A stretch of 64,000 nt of DNA. It comes from Branchiostoma lanceolatum (lineage: Eukaryota > Chordata > Leptocardii > Amphioxiformes > Branchiostomatidae). Positions 41,622-52,800 of the stretch are shown here, in pieces (positions within the stretch are counted from its first letter, which is position 1; each line of letters opens with the position of its first letter). Under the pieces are notes generated by a model. It was not told the origin of the DNA, made no database searches, and worked only from the letters and a program-made list of their open reading frames with translations. The DNA is taken from positions 6,825,501 to 6,889,500 of the forward strand of contig NC_089726.1 in the NCBI RefSeq assembly GCF_035083965.1, in the 5' to 3' direction. Both the position numbers and the translations under genes were made by a program.

Positions 41622-44600
41622 ATGGCTCGACATTTCAATGGCTCCATAGAAAGGGGCCCCCCATCTTGGAATGACGGAAGGTCATTCGCTAAAGGGCGGA
41701 CAGGAAACAATATGGGTCACAGGGAACAGAATGAAAACTGGACAACAGATGGTCTGGTGGAAGAAAGAATCCTGCAAACTGATGGTCTGGTGGAAGAGAG
41801 AAGCATGCAAACTGACGCAGCTGCTGCACCCTCGCTAGGATCAAGTGATCAAGCCGATGCAGGCAGTAAGTGATGCTTTAACTGTTTTGATGACGTAGTC
41901 GGGAGGATGGAGCAATTCAGGCCTAGGGAAACTTCAGGTGGGGGAGATTTAAAAAGGAATACTTAGTGGATGCCAGCAGTGAATTTCCATTGGGCATGTG
42001 CTGAAATGTGTCACTGCCAATTTCAACAAATATAGTCATGCCTTTCCATTATGCTCAACAAAATCAGGCACGGAGCTGGCGTGTGCTATTTATACAGCTA
42101 CTTAGCACACCCGCGTATTGAAAATGTAACAGTTGGTTTAGACCATCGGTATGAGAACGAGGCCTTGCCAGGGGATATTTCTGCATCAGCTGTGTGCGTC
42201 ATTCAGATGCTACGTAGTAGTAGCGTGTTGGGAGGGCTATATGATGGTTAAAGAGGATAGATCATACAGATGAATTGAGGATGGAAGGTATGTATCATTG
42301 TATGTAAATCCATGGGTTTGTAGAGAAGGTTTATTGCCAACAGATTGGTTCACCTTGCCAGGTAGGTCACCAAATACGTATAAATGATACAGTTGAGGCC
42401 TCTCGGGGGTAGTCTGATGTTTACATTTACTAAATCCATGGATTTAGTAAATTTAGACATCAGACTACCCCATGGATTTAGTAAATGTAAACATCAGACT
42501 CCCCCAGAGAGGCCTCAACTGTATCATTTATACGTATTTGGTGACCTACCTGAATTTGTAGGATATCTAATAATACAGATTGTGTTTTAACATGGTCTGA
42601 TGGGGTGAAACGGTCGCTGTGAAAACTACGAACATGAGGCAGTGGTGCATGACCTCCTATTTGTCATGATCAGTGAAATGAAGACGAAGAGGATAATTGC
42701 TGCACGGATGCATCCTTTTAATGTCCCTGATTTTAAACATATATTTTGTAATCTGTATGAATAGTAACAATCTCCTAGTAGTAGTACCCAAATTGTCTGG
42801 GAATGAGTGGAAACTCAGTCTTGTAATTTTTACATTGGGCAGAAAGGTGAACTTTGATTCTGCTATATTCCATGTTTTCATAGAATATTCCCAGGTTTCT
42901 TTAACCTTCTCCATGCTGCCTAACCCCATAGCCAAAACAAAGTTGATGCCAAATGGCTACTGTAGCAGATTAGGTTAATTCAAACTGATTTTCCAACGTC
43001 GTTTAGTCACTAGTGACCTATTTTTTTATAGATGTTGATATAAGCACACATTTACTTCTGTTATATGACATCATTGTTGTTATATGTTGACTCACTTTGC
43101 TGGCTATGTATGGCAAGATCTCTAGCACTTTTAGTATCAGCTAAGGCTCATGGGAAAACAAGTCATTTATGGTCTCAACATATTACACTTGTATGAAAGC
43201 TCGGGCAGATCTGTGTTGGTACATTCCATGATAAAGTTTGATACTTAACTTCAACACAAGTGTAACAATATTACTATTAGCATCTACTAATACTAGTAAT
43301 AGTACTTTCTAGAATTGCCTGAAATTAGCAACATGATGAGGTCAGTTAAGGAAGAGCAGGAAATTATTCTTATATGTTTAGTTATTGTTAACAAAAGTAA
43401 AGACAGTATCATCTGAAGCAGGGCTGTCTCTGAGGTGGTACCAATTGTGTCCGTCCATCCCAGATAAAAAGTTGGCTTGTTGGGACGGACAAAAATTTCA
43501 CCCCGTCCCCAATATCTGAACTTCTTGGCATGAAATCAATGAAAGTCAGTGTATTTTCATATAATAAGCTTAGAATGACAGATTTGACATTAACAACGTA
43601 GGCTCCCAAACAATGAGTGGGAGGGGGAAAATTCAAAGCTGTAGACAGCCTGATCTGATGTGATATGAAAATTAGGATGTTATGGGATCAGGAGGGCCTT
43701 TTAAACCCACTTCCCTATAAACATTCTATTCCTAATTCTTGTTGATGGTATCTGTAAACGGTTGAGTGTTCTGATCTGAATGTCCTTTTTTGACAGTGCT
43801 TGAAAACAGACAACCGCCAACTGCAGAGACATCACCACAAACATCACCTGACTTTGGAGATGTTACCCAGGAGGCAGTGCGACTTTCCAGCTACAGACAC
43901 TTCCCTGACTCCGTACCTGTGAGTGCCACCAGGATGGCCCGAGCAGGGTTCTACTACAGCGGTACCGGCGACCGCGTGGTGTGTTTCTCCTGCGGCGGCG
44001 GGGTGGAGGGATGGGAGTATGGCGACACGGCCATGGGCGAACACGAGAGACTATACCCGCACTGTGACTTCGTGAACGGTCGTGAAACGAGAAATAAGCC
44101 GTTGCTACCACCGGGGATGTTCCCAACACCGGCTCCACAAGCGGCCGCGGCAGCAGCCCCAGCAGGAAGGGACTATTCCGATTTCCTCTCTCCCGCCCAA
44201 CTGGACAAAGTAAGGAGAAAAGAAGCTGACCTAAATGACAACAATGCTAATAGCTACCGTCAACCTCCATCAACAACAGTAAATGCAACTAATCTAGACA
44301 GATCTGACAACAATAACCCTGCTCAAGGTAGGGACAACCCTGACTCCATGTTGATCAATCGCCCTCAAAATCTTGACCGTCAGAATTCATTACCTGTGCT
44401 GCGAAGTACCAGCTATGACATCCCCGACCCAGGGCCGGGCACACCGCATGAGACTGAGAGAGACATAGACCCAAGAGAACAGTACAAGAGCGAGCAGCGA
44501 CGTCTGGACTCCTACATCACGTGGCCTGCCTGGGCTCCCATCCAACCGCGGGAGCTCGCCAAGGCCGGGTTCTTCTACACGGGCTCTGACGACCGCGTGC

Positions 44601-47600
44601 AGTGCTTCTGCTGCCAGGGCATCCTTCGCAACTGGGAGGCGGGCGACCGCGCCATGAACGAACACCGCCGCCATTTCTCCTCCTGCCCGTTCGTTCTCAA
44701 CTTCAATGTGGGGAACATCCCGATCGAGGACCAAGATCCCAACCTCCCTCCAGCCATTCAGCAGTCCATACCCGCTGCAGGTCCAGCTAGCCAATCCTCA
44801 GGGCTGTACCAGACTGCAAGGCTTCACCAGCCAGGACTACAGGTACCGACATACCGAGCCTCCAGACCGAAACACCCACAGATGGCAGATGAACAGATCA
44901 GACTCTCCTCCTTTCAGCTGTGGCCGTCATCTACTGCTGTGGCAGCTCAGCACCTGGCTAAGGCAGGCTTCTTCTACACAAGTAAGTGTTGCAAACCATA
45001 TACAAAAGCTGAATAAGTTTTGCATATTGAATACAAAAGCTACTTAATACTTCATCAAATGTACTTGTAGTAATCTACAAGTAGAGGCCTTGTTGAGTTA
45101 GATCTATATGCAGGTTTTAGGTATAACAACTGAGATTCATACAATTTAGAATAACCGGCCACTACTGCATACTGCTAAGTCAATTGAAAAATGCTATTTT
45201 CTTAGGTCCTGATATAAGATATGTATTTAAATTACATCACATATATTGCCTCGTGAAAGAGATTATCCTGTTACTTTGCTTAAGTTATTTCATCCTGATC
45301 ATCAAAGTTCCCAGGTCTGTGCTCATGCATCATATGAGTGCTTTAGAAAATGCTGTTGGTTACAAATGTATGGACATCCATAAACCTTCCTGTTCATATT
45401 TCAGTGGTTGCAGACAACGTGAAATGCTTCTACTGTGATGGCGGCCTGCGGAACTGGGAGCCTGGGGACGAGCCGTGGACCGAGCACGCCAAGTGGTTCC
45501 CACGGTGCGAGTTCCTGCTCCAACAGCGAGGAGACGACTATGTACAGGGAGTACAGGCTCGCTTCCCTAACCTACACGCCCAGCAACAGGTACAGGTAGA
45601 TGTGTGCCGATTTCTCTTTCATAGCTTTGGTTTGGTTTGGTTTGGTTAACACAAATTACAGTCAAAACTGCTCAAGAAGTCCACTCAGTGGCCCGATAGA
45701 ATCAGGTCTATCAGGTGGTCACTATAGGCAGGATTCTTAATGCGGGTGTCAAAGGGGAAAATTTCTTAAGGTACCATCAAAAAATGGTCACATTGGCCAG
45801 GTGGTCCTTATTTAGAGGTGGTAACTTGTACAGGTTTGACTGTAAATTGTCCACTGGTGTGCTTACACTCTTGGACTTACATGTAGCTGTAAGTTGACTG
45901 GACAGATGCTTGGTTTTGAGTTGACAGCATGGAAAAAAAGTTCAGAACAATCTGTCAGCCAAAGTTAGATTTCTCTTCCTTTGGTTTGGGTTTGGTTTGT
46001 CCACTGGAGTGCTGCTCTTGTACTTGCAGTCTTGTGGACTTTTGTGTAGTGCTAGCTGTTGGTTGACTGGTTGAGAGTGGACAGATGTTTAAGTGCTTGG
46101 TTTTGACTTTACAGCACACAAAAAAGGCACTGTCCAATCTGTTAGCCAAAGTTAAATTTCTCTTCTTTTGGTTTTGGTTTTTTGAATGGAGTGGTGTTCT
46201 GGGATTTGTAGTTTTTGTAGGTACAGTCTGAACAGATATTAGAGCGGATGTCTTCAAGGTGTTGGGTTGATAGTATGGAAAAAGGTGTGCTGTTTTCTGC
46301 TTATCGGTTTGTTTTTCACCAAAAAGAAAGAGAGGTCAGTCTGTATTAGAAAAAAAAGCTTAAGGTATCAAACTCGTATCTTTGTTCTGTGCTATATAGA
46401 AAGTTTGCATCAGTCTGTAGTATTTGGTTTTTGTGTAAGAATCTAACACTGAGCCTTGAATATTTTTGAAGTGGTTTTCAAATACTAATAGTCAACAGAA
46501 GAACATTGTATTTTCATTGCCCTCGAAACAGAAAAGACAAAATGAATAAAAAATCTATTTAGATTTAAAGATAAAATATCCAGGTCAAATTAAGTGTAGA
46601 AACTATATTCAATTTGACAGAAAAGGTTTTTAAAAAGCTGCGAAAATGTAACCTTCTCCCTGCTGACTTGAACTGTGACCATTACAAATATGGCGAACAA
46701 ACCACCCTACAGTAGAAGGGAAAGCTCATTGTATTTACGGGTACAGAAACAGAGAATGCCACAGGGACCTACATTTGCCATGTCAGCTAATGTTCAACAT
46801 TGTCTGTTCTATTTTGTAGATACTGCAGCAGGCCATGATGAGACCTCCAGATGAAGCAGGCACCGGTGAGTACACCATCTTCATGAATATTAGCGTTTAA
46901 CAATGTACGTTGGAAATAAATATTCTGATTACAAGTACTTGTAGTTGTACATGCAACACTTTTAAAGAAAAAAATCAATGGCATGATGTCCTCGACAAAC
47001 AAAGCAAAGCAGTAAAACCAGTTAAAAATTCATTCCATCGTGCTGTTCCCCCGCATTTTAACATCAATAGATCAGGAATCAAAGTCAAAATAGTGGTATA
47101 CATCCGACCTGTGAATAGCCATGATAGCAACAGTGCTGGTAATTCTGGTTAGAAATGCATTCTATATTGCTGTTCGGAACCTCAAATTTTACTAGTACAA
47201 TGTATAAGAATAGAATAGAATAGGGATCAGTTAATATCATGATGATGCTGAGTTTGAACTTGAACTTACACAGGCCGACCAGCCCCGCGCCCCCAGACCT
47301 CCCAGAGCACCCTGGCGGTGGAGATGCAGAGCCAGGTCGTCTCGGGCGTTCTGGAGATGGGCTTCGACCCCAACATTGTCCGGAACGCGGTTCAGCAGCG
47401 CCTACGCGACCACGGCAGCGGCTTCACCTCCGCGCACGAACTGGTTGTTGCGGTACTGGACCTCGAGGAGGAGGAGGAGAGGATGGAGCATTCAGGGCCG
47501 TCCCAGATGGGGAAAGGGGCCGGACCAGAGGAGGGGGCTGCACAGAAACTGAGAGAGTTGGAAGAACCGACTGCAACAGCCACAGCTGCAGCTGCAGGGG

Positions 47601-48683
47601 CGAGCGGGACTGAGGAGCTACAGCCAGGGACTAGTGCACTGATGGAGGAACCAGCTGCCCCTCCTACCACAGGTAAGTTGTTGATGAAATCAGTGAGGGT
47701 TTGTCTTGAAAGGAAAAGGAAAGTGATCTAGAACCAGTTTAGCTCAAATGAACTCAAAGAACAGATGAGCTAATCTTCCACTGGTCGTGACAGAGACGAC
47801 AGACGCTATGTACAGTATTTACAGGCTCATTGTACCAGGGAAATTCCCCTAGCTCTTTTTGACAAGCACAATGAACAATGGACCACGGCTTAACGTCACG
47901 TCCTAAGGACTGCGACCCTTACCGGTAGCATGCATGTCGGTTGAGCGACACAGCCAGGATCGAACCCGGGGTCTCTAGTTCCAGAGGCAAGATCGCTAAC
48001 CACTGGACTACGCACACCACTTCATTTATCATTGTTCTTTGACTAATTCAAAATTTATATGCCAAAAGTCCCTCACCTGCTGCTTCCAAATTTCATCCTT
48101 TTTACTTTGCTGTAATTGTGTGGGTATGATGAAATTTGAAATTAAATCATTAGTCTTTAGCTTTATGATGCATCACTTTAGGACATTCTTTCTTTGGTTC
48201 TTGCTTTGTTGGCCTAATGTTTCCATGGCAATTCTATATCCATCTTATAAAGGGCTAGGGGAATTTTCCCAGTGGTCAATTTGTGTGTACTGTACATAGC
48301 GGCTGTCACGACCAGTGGAAGAATAGCTCAACTCTTTGTTGAGTTCATTTGAGCTAAACTGGTTTAAGATCACTTTGAAATCACTTTCATTCTATGTGTA
48401 GTCTTCTTCCTACTTTCTCTCCCTTAAAGTATGAAATTAATTTCTGATATTCTACTTCTTCACCTTTGCAGGGGTAGGAGGCAACAGTCTTGAACAGTTG
48501 AAAAAGGAACTGGACAAATACAAGGACGAGAGGACCTGTAAGATCTGCATGGATGCTGAGGTCAACATCGTGTTCATCCCCTGCGGCCACCTAGCGGTGT
48601 GTGCCAACTGTGCAGCCAGCGTACGCAGGTGCCCGATATGCAGGGCTAGCATTCGTGGGACTGTTCGCACGTACATGTCTTAG
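41622..48683 (+). CDS. Inhibitor of apoptosis, cIAP (BIRC2/3)-like: three BIR, UBA, RING; no CARD
   Basis: An E3 ubiquitin ligase family that restrains caspases and steers TNF-receptor/NF-kappaB signalling in the cytosol. Exons: 41622-41865, 43797-44981, 45405-45589 (or 45595), 46820-46865, 47274-47672 and 48472-48683; phases agree, giving about 756 residues. BIR1 (about 110-174), BIR2 (316-381) and BIR3 (449-515, split by an intron after FFYT) each keep the CxxC...H...C zinc ligands, for example CFSC, GEH and PHC. Exon 5 encodes a UBA domain ([16 protein letters not shown]). The last exon encodes the RING ([20 protein letters not shown]) and ends GTVRTYMS, like cIAP GTVRTFLS rather than XIAP. 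I see no CARD between UBA and RING. Exon 1 carries a two-fold 12-residue repeat (TDGLVEER). The ATG has a strong context (accATGG). A poly(A) signal is at 49069. Confidence 0.93.
42359..42552. mobile_element. Large palindromic element in IAP intron 1
   Basis: Arms of about 80 bp (caggtaggtcaccaaatacg ... taaatccatgg) are nearly perfect inverted copies. The centre repeats part of the arm again (atttagtaaatttagacatc), so the structure is nested. The apparent ORF 42384-42590 is an artefact of the palindrome. No clear TSD. Confidence 0.85.
45659..45842. mobile_element. Tc1/mariner-type MITE with TA duplication
   Basis: In IAP intron 3. The ends CAGTCAAAACTG and CAGGTTTGACTG are inverted repeats flanked by TA (45657-45658 and 45843-45844), typical of Tc1/mariner elements. 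The 184-bp interior is non-coding. Confidence 0.75.
45850..46300 (+). repeat. Diverged minisatellite in IAP intron 3, units of about 155-170 bp
   Basis: Three units share gtccactggtgtgct/gtccactggagtgct, ggttgactgg, gacagatgcttggttttga and cagccaaagttagatttctc. The third unit is the most diverged. Confidence 0.7.
47720..48376. mobile_element. TIR element of about 650 bp with a nested SINE, in IAP intron 5
   Basis: Outer inverted repeats (aaagtgatct, ccagtttagctcaaatga, ttccactggtcgtgacag) lie at 47720-47795 and 48302-48376. Inversion resumes inside at 47837-47862 and 48250-48280 (gggaaattcccctagc). A tRNA-derived SINE fills the centre-left part. No transposase seen. Confidence 0.8.
47860..48018 (-). 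mobile_element. tRNA-derived SINE
   Basis: On the minus strand the head reads gcgtagtccagtggttagcg (A-box type TAGTCCAGTGG), then gaccccgggttcgatcctgg with B box GGTTCGATCC. Both internal Pol III boxes are well kept. It lies inside the TIR element in IAP intron 5. Confidence 0.82.
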
Positions 48684-49866
48684 ACTCTGACTTACCCTGG
48701 GAGACCAGACCATGTGATTCAGCGTGATCACCCACCGCACAGGCACCTGAACTTTTTTTTTTTAATCTTTCTTTATTGGTTTTATAAACAAAAAAACAAT
48801 ACACAAGACATGCATGGCACGGAAATAAGGTAGTTTACACATGAATGACAAAAAAAAATTTGTTGAGGCCATGAAGTAATTATGCCATTTATAGTGTTTG
48901 TTGTGTGGCTATGGGGTTTGGTACTCTCTTTAACTACCAACAGGCCAAATTTTGGACAAATCCACCAAAACTGTATTCAACATAAACCTTAGAAGTCTTG
49001 GTCAGATTAGAATTTTATTCTAAATAAGATCATTTCCAATATATCATATATATCTATGTACTTACAGCAATAAAACTTAACATCTGTTAATATATGATTT
49101 TTAAATACTTATTTTCTGATCAACTTTACAAGAAACATTCAGATTATGTGTACAATGAAAATGTTTAGACTAATCAATAGAGTTGATTCCAAGTTAGAAG
49201 ACAGCTGTTTCTTACATTTGTTTAGAAATACATTTGTACTTAACTGTTATTTACAGTTGAAATTGAATTTTGGGTTATTGTTCTTTTGCTGTGTTGAGTA
49301 CTGTTGCGCAGATATTAGCCGCAAAAAATCTGTGTTTGCGGATTGTTGGAAAGTCTATCAAATGCTGTCATTGTCACTATATTAATTACTTATAGAAGAT
49401 GAGCAAAATCTAGAAGCAAAAGAGTTGCAGTAAATTCTTGACTACAACTTCCATATGTAAGGTCTTTTCATAGGTATTTCTGTATTTCAAGTTTTTGTTG
49501 TTTCAGTGCAATTATGGCAATTATCAATACAATATTCCAGTATCAATAATTTTTCGAAACACCTGCTTACCTCCATTTTTCTGAAGTATGCTAAAACCGG
49601 TTACATATGAGATCAGCTAGAGAATCCATGATAAGAATAAAAAGCTGATCATACTGCTTAATACAGACCATTATATCTAAAACCTATTTAAAAACATGAA
49701 TACACAGGGAGTGCACTAGGACTGCTCAGGTACCTTACAGAATCGGCTTCTTTTCCCTTCATGATACAAGAGGAACAGACTGGTTTAGCTAGACATGGTT
49801 TGTTCATTAAGAAGATAACCTTATCTGTGTTTTAATATATTCAGAGTGTAACTCTTTCTACTCTTT
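48684..49866. other. IAP 3' UTR and spacer
   Basis: AT-rich. A plus-strand AATAAA lies at 49069-49074, about 385 bp after the IAP stop. The part at 49.58-49.77 kb is homologous to 56.22-56.48 kb (shared cttacagaatc, ggcttctttt/aacttcttct and ttatctaaaa), marking one edge of the duplicated region that follows. Confidence 0.6.
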
Positions 49867-52800
49867 CTAAACGTAAATGGCTGAGCAACCCTGTACATTG
49901 TATGCCCTTAAGGCTAGTTCTGTTGTGACTGTGTTTACATCAGCAAAGTCTGTGGTAGTATGATGATAACGCTGAATGTCAAAGTGTCTAGGCACTTCGG
50001 TGTTCTGAGGAATAGGCCTCCCTTGCACCAGACTGACACCATAGGCTGTTGTGCACATATAATGATGGTAACACCCATGGCAAAAGTATCCAGGCACCTC
50101 AGTGTTCTGACAGACAGGATAACCTTGCACTTCACTGACACCATAGGCTCTACCCATGTTCTCCCCAGTATTGGTGGGAAGATAGCAACGGTGGATGTTG
50201 TAATGTCCAGGGACCTCTGTGTTTTGACAGATAGGTTTCCTTTGCCTCTCACTGACACCATGCAGAACCTAGCAATGTGGGGAAAATGTCAGATGTAAAG
50301 GAGGGACAGAAAAATAGAAACTGTACTGGAGGACAGGTACATAGTGCTTAGTCCATTGAGCAGCACCTTAAAACTCGGAGTATACTCAGTAACTGTCACA
50401 CTAAAAGTTCTAAGTCCGAGAGATTCGCTGCATATGCAGGTTATTGCAGGTACAATTGGAGATGTGCAGGTATTTCTGATGTCTACTGACAACTGCACTG
50501 GTCTGGGTATATGCTGGGTATGTACAGATAAATACAGTTACAATTGGAGCTGTGCAGGTACAGATTTCTGATGTCTACCTGCACCTAACCTTCACTGGCC
50601 CATGCATTAAGTATTTTTTTTCTCCCCGAACTTGCCTTAGACTGTTCACAGTTTGCTTTCTAAAGAATGCTTAAGATTTAAGGTGGCTCCATGAAGACCT
50701 TAAAACATTGCCTGAAATGGTCTTGAAAAAAAGAATTTTACCTGTTATCGGCTTTTGTAAAAAAAACTAAAACATTTTGAGCCTAGCTATGTGACTAAGC
50801 TTGGATGTGCCCTTTGACCCACCCCCTCACGCTCTGTACCACTAGGAATACGTACAAATCGCCGCAAAACAAGCGGGTACAATTTAGATACCGGTCCTCG
50901 GAAGAGAAAGAAAGGCCCGATATCCCACCGACTAACATCACCGAGGTGACAACCTCACCTGCATACTGTGGCACTGACACACGTTAGTCACTGACTGACG
51001 CACGAAAAATTCGGCCACTCGTGTCAAACCCTGCATGCGCGCCTTGGTCCGTATAGGTATTGTAGGGTAGGAAGTAGGAAGTTCCGCAACAACAAACCAG
51101 CTTAGACTAGGGACCAATCACTGATGGGCATTACAGTTTACACCCAGAACCGGGGAATCCCCATGACGTCACGAAAGGCCCGGCTTCGAATTCGCCAAGC
51201 AGACCGGGATACAATTCTATGTTCCTTAGTACTTCTTCCGACAAACTTTTTTTTTTTTCTTCGTGCAGAAGTTAAGCCGAGTCTCCGTGAGGCTCCCTCA
51301 TAGTCGAGTCATACATGGGAGCGCCGAGCGCTATCAATAGCTGGTTAGAGAACGGTACATTACAGTTAAACTTCAGGACAAAAAAAAGGAAGATTTTTTA
51401 GTTAAGGGGCCATCCGTCAGACGTTAGAGCGGTAAGTTTCAGAGTTGAGTCTGCTGAGGCCGAGCATGCAGTACAATTGAGAATATTAGGTTTCACTTAC
51501 ACGTTCCCTGTTATTGTCAGGTGGACTCTCAGTTGTGTTGTTGCAGGTATGGCGACACAGGGGACAAACACTGGTCAGGGTGATCCGCACCTCTGCTAGA
51601 GCCATGATGTCATCACTGTCGTCCTGTAGAGAATTTTACAAGTTCGCTTTGTTACACTAGCCATATGGGGTTAGACACTTTAAAGCCTTTAAACATGTTT
51701 AAAATCCCACCACACTTTAATATCTAACTAAATGAGTCGGGGTCCTTCCCTGTGTGAGTGGATCAAACCTTACAGTTCGGTTGTACCTTAGTACAAACAT
51801 AGGCTATATTTTTACTGGTTATGCACAATAACAACAAAACATCATGAGACATTCCTACTAAAGATATTGCTTTCTCAGTCAATAACAATTGTCGACAATT
51901 ATGCTATGTGATTGTGTCAATATACTATAGTGTGATGGAATATAGTGCGGCCAACAAAACAGTCAGTGTCAACACTCAAACTGCAATCACTTCACCGAAT
52001 TTTGTTCAGTAAAAGCTAGCCTCCACCAGGCCTCTCTATGGGGGTTCGGATCGTAGAATTTGCCAAAAAGGGAAGATTTGTCCGGAGAGTCAGTCCACGG
52101 TAAGGTTAACATTTCCCCCTCCGGACAGCGCGGCCGGTCAGAACCTTTAGTAGCCAAACGCCCCTGGAAAATTATTCTCCCTGTTGGCCAGCGTACTAGT
52201 CTGGTAGACACTAGTGTTGTAGTAACAAATTGAAACTGTCTAATAGCAAGGAGTATATCGTCACAATTAAAAGTTATAACTCTGAGAGATTCACGAGAGC
52301 AAAAACATGGACGTGCAGCCAACCTTAATGTCTGTAACAGTGAAGAACACCTACAAAGAAACAACGACTTAACAAAGGGGAGTCCCTTGTCACGGCAATC
52401 ACCCCACAACGTTATGATACCTAGCATACCTGCGTCATGTACGAGCGAGTCGTTAAGGGTCTACTGCGTCCTGTTACTATTCCTTATTAATTAAGCGTAT
52501 TGTGACTTGAGCCTAGTCACACTGTAGGCCTGTGTGACTAGTCCAACCTCATTGACTAGGCTTATGCATGCGTCTTATGACGCGGAGAATTAGGCAGGAA
52601 AAGGGACAAGAGTTAACCTCACCTAGCTCATACCTGCGCCCAGCCTAGGGTGCTGCCAACAATCGCTGCCACGAGCTCCCACTTAGTACATCCCCGCCAA
52701 CCAAATTATAGTCAGGCCCAGGTATGGTTATTTCGAACCCTCAGTGCTCGCTGGTATCAGTGGTAAGCAGTGTGGTAAGTGTAAATAACTTGTCTGTGAT

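Noticed and set aside
42384..42590. 68-codon ORF in IAP intron 1
   Set aside because: It is an open frame through a palindromic element.
47239..47613. 124-codon ORF overlapping the UBA exon
   Set aside because: It is a +1-frame shadow. The other frame encodes the conserved UBA domain and splices correctly.
51987..52427. 146-codon minus-strand ORF
   Set aside because: Half of it runs through a degraded TAGCC-family element, and no protein family is recognisable.
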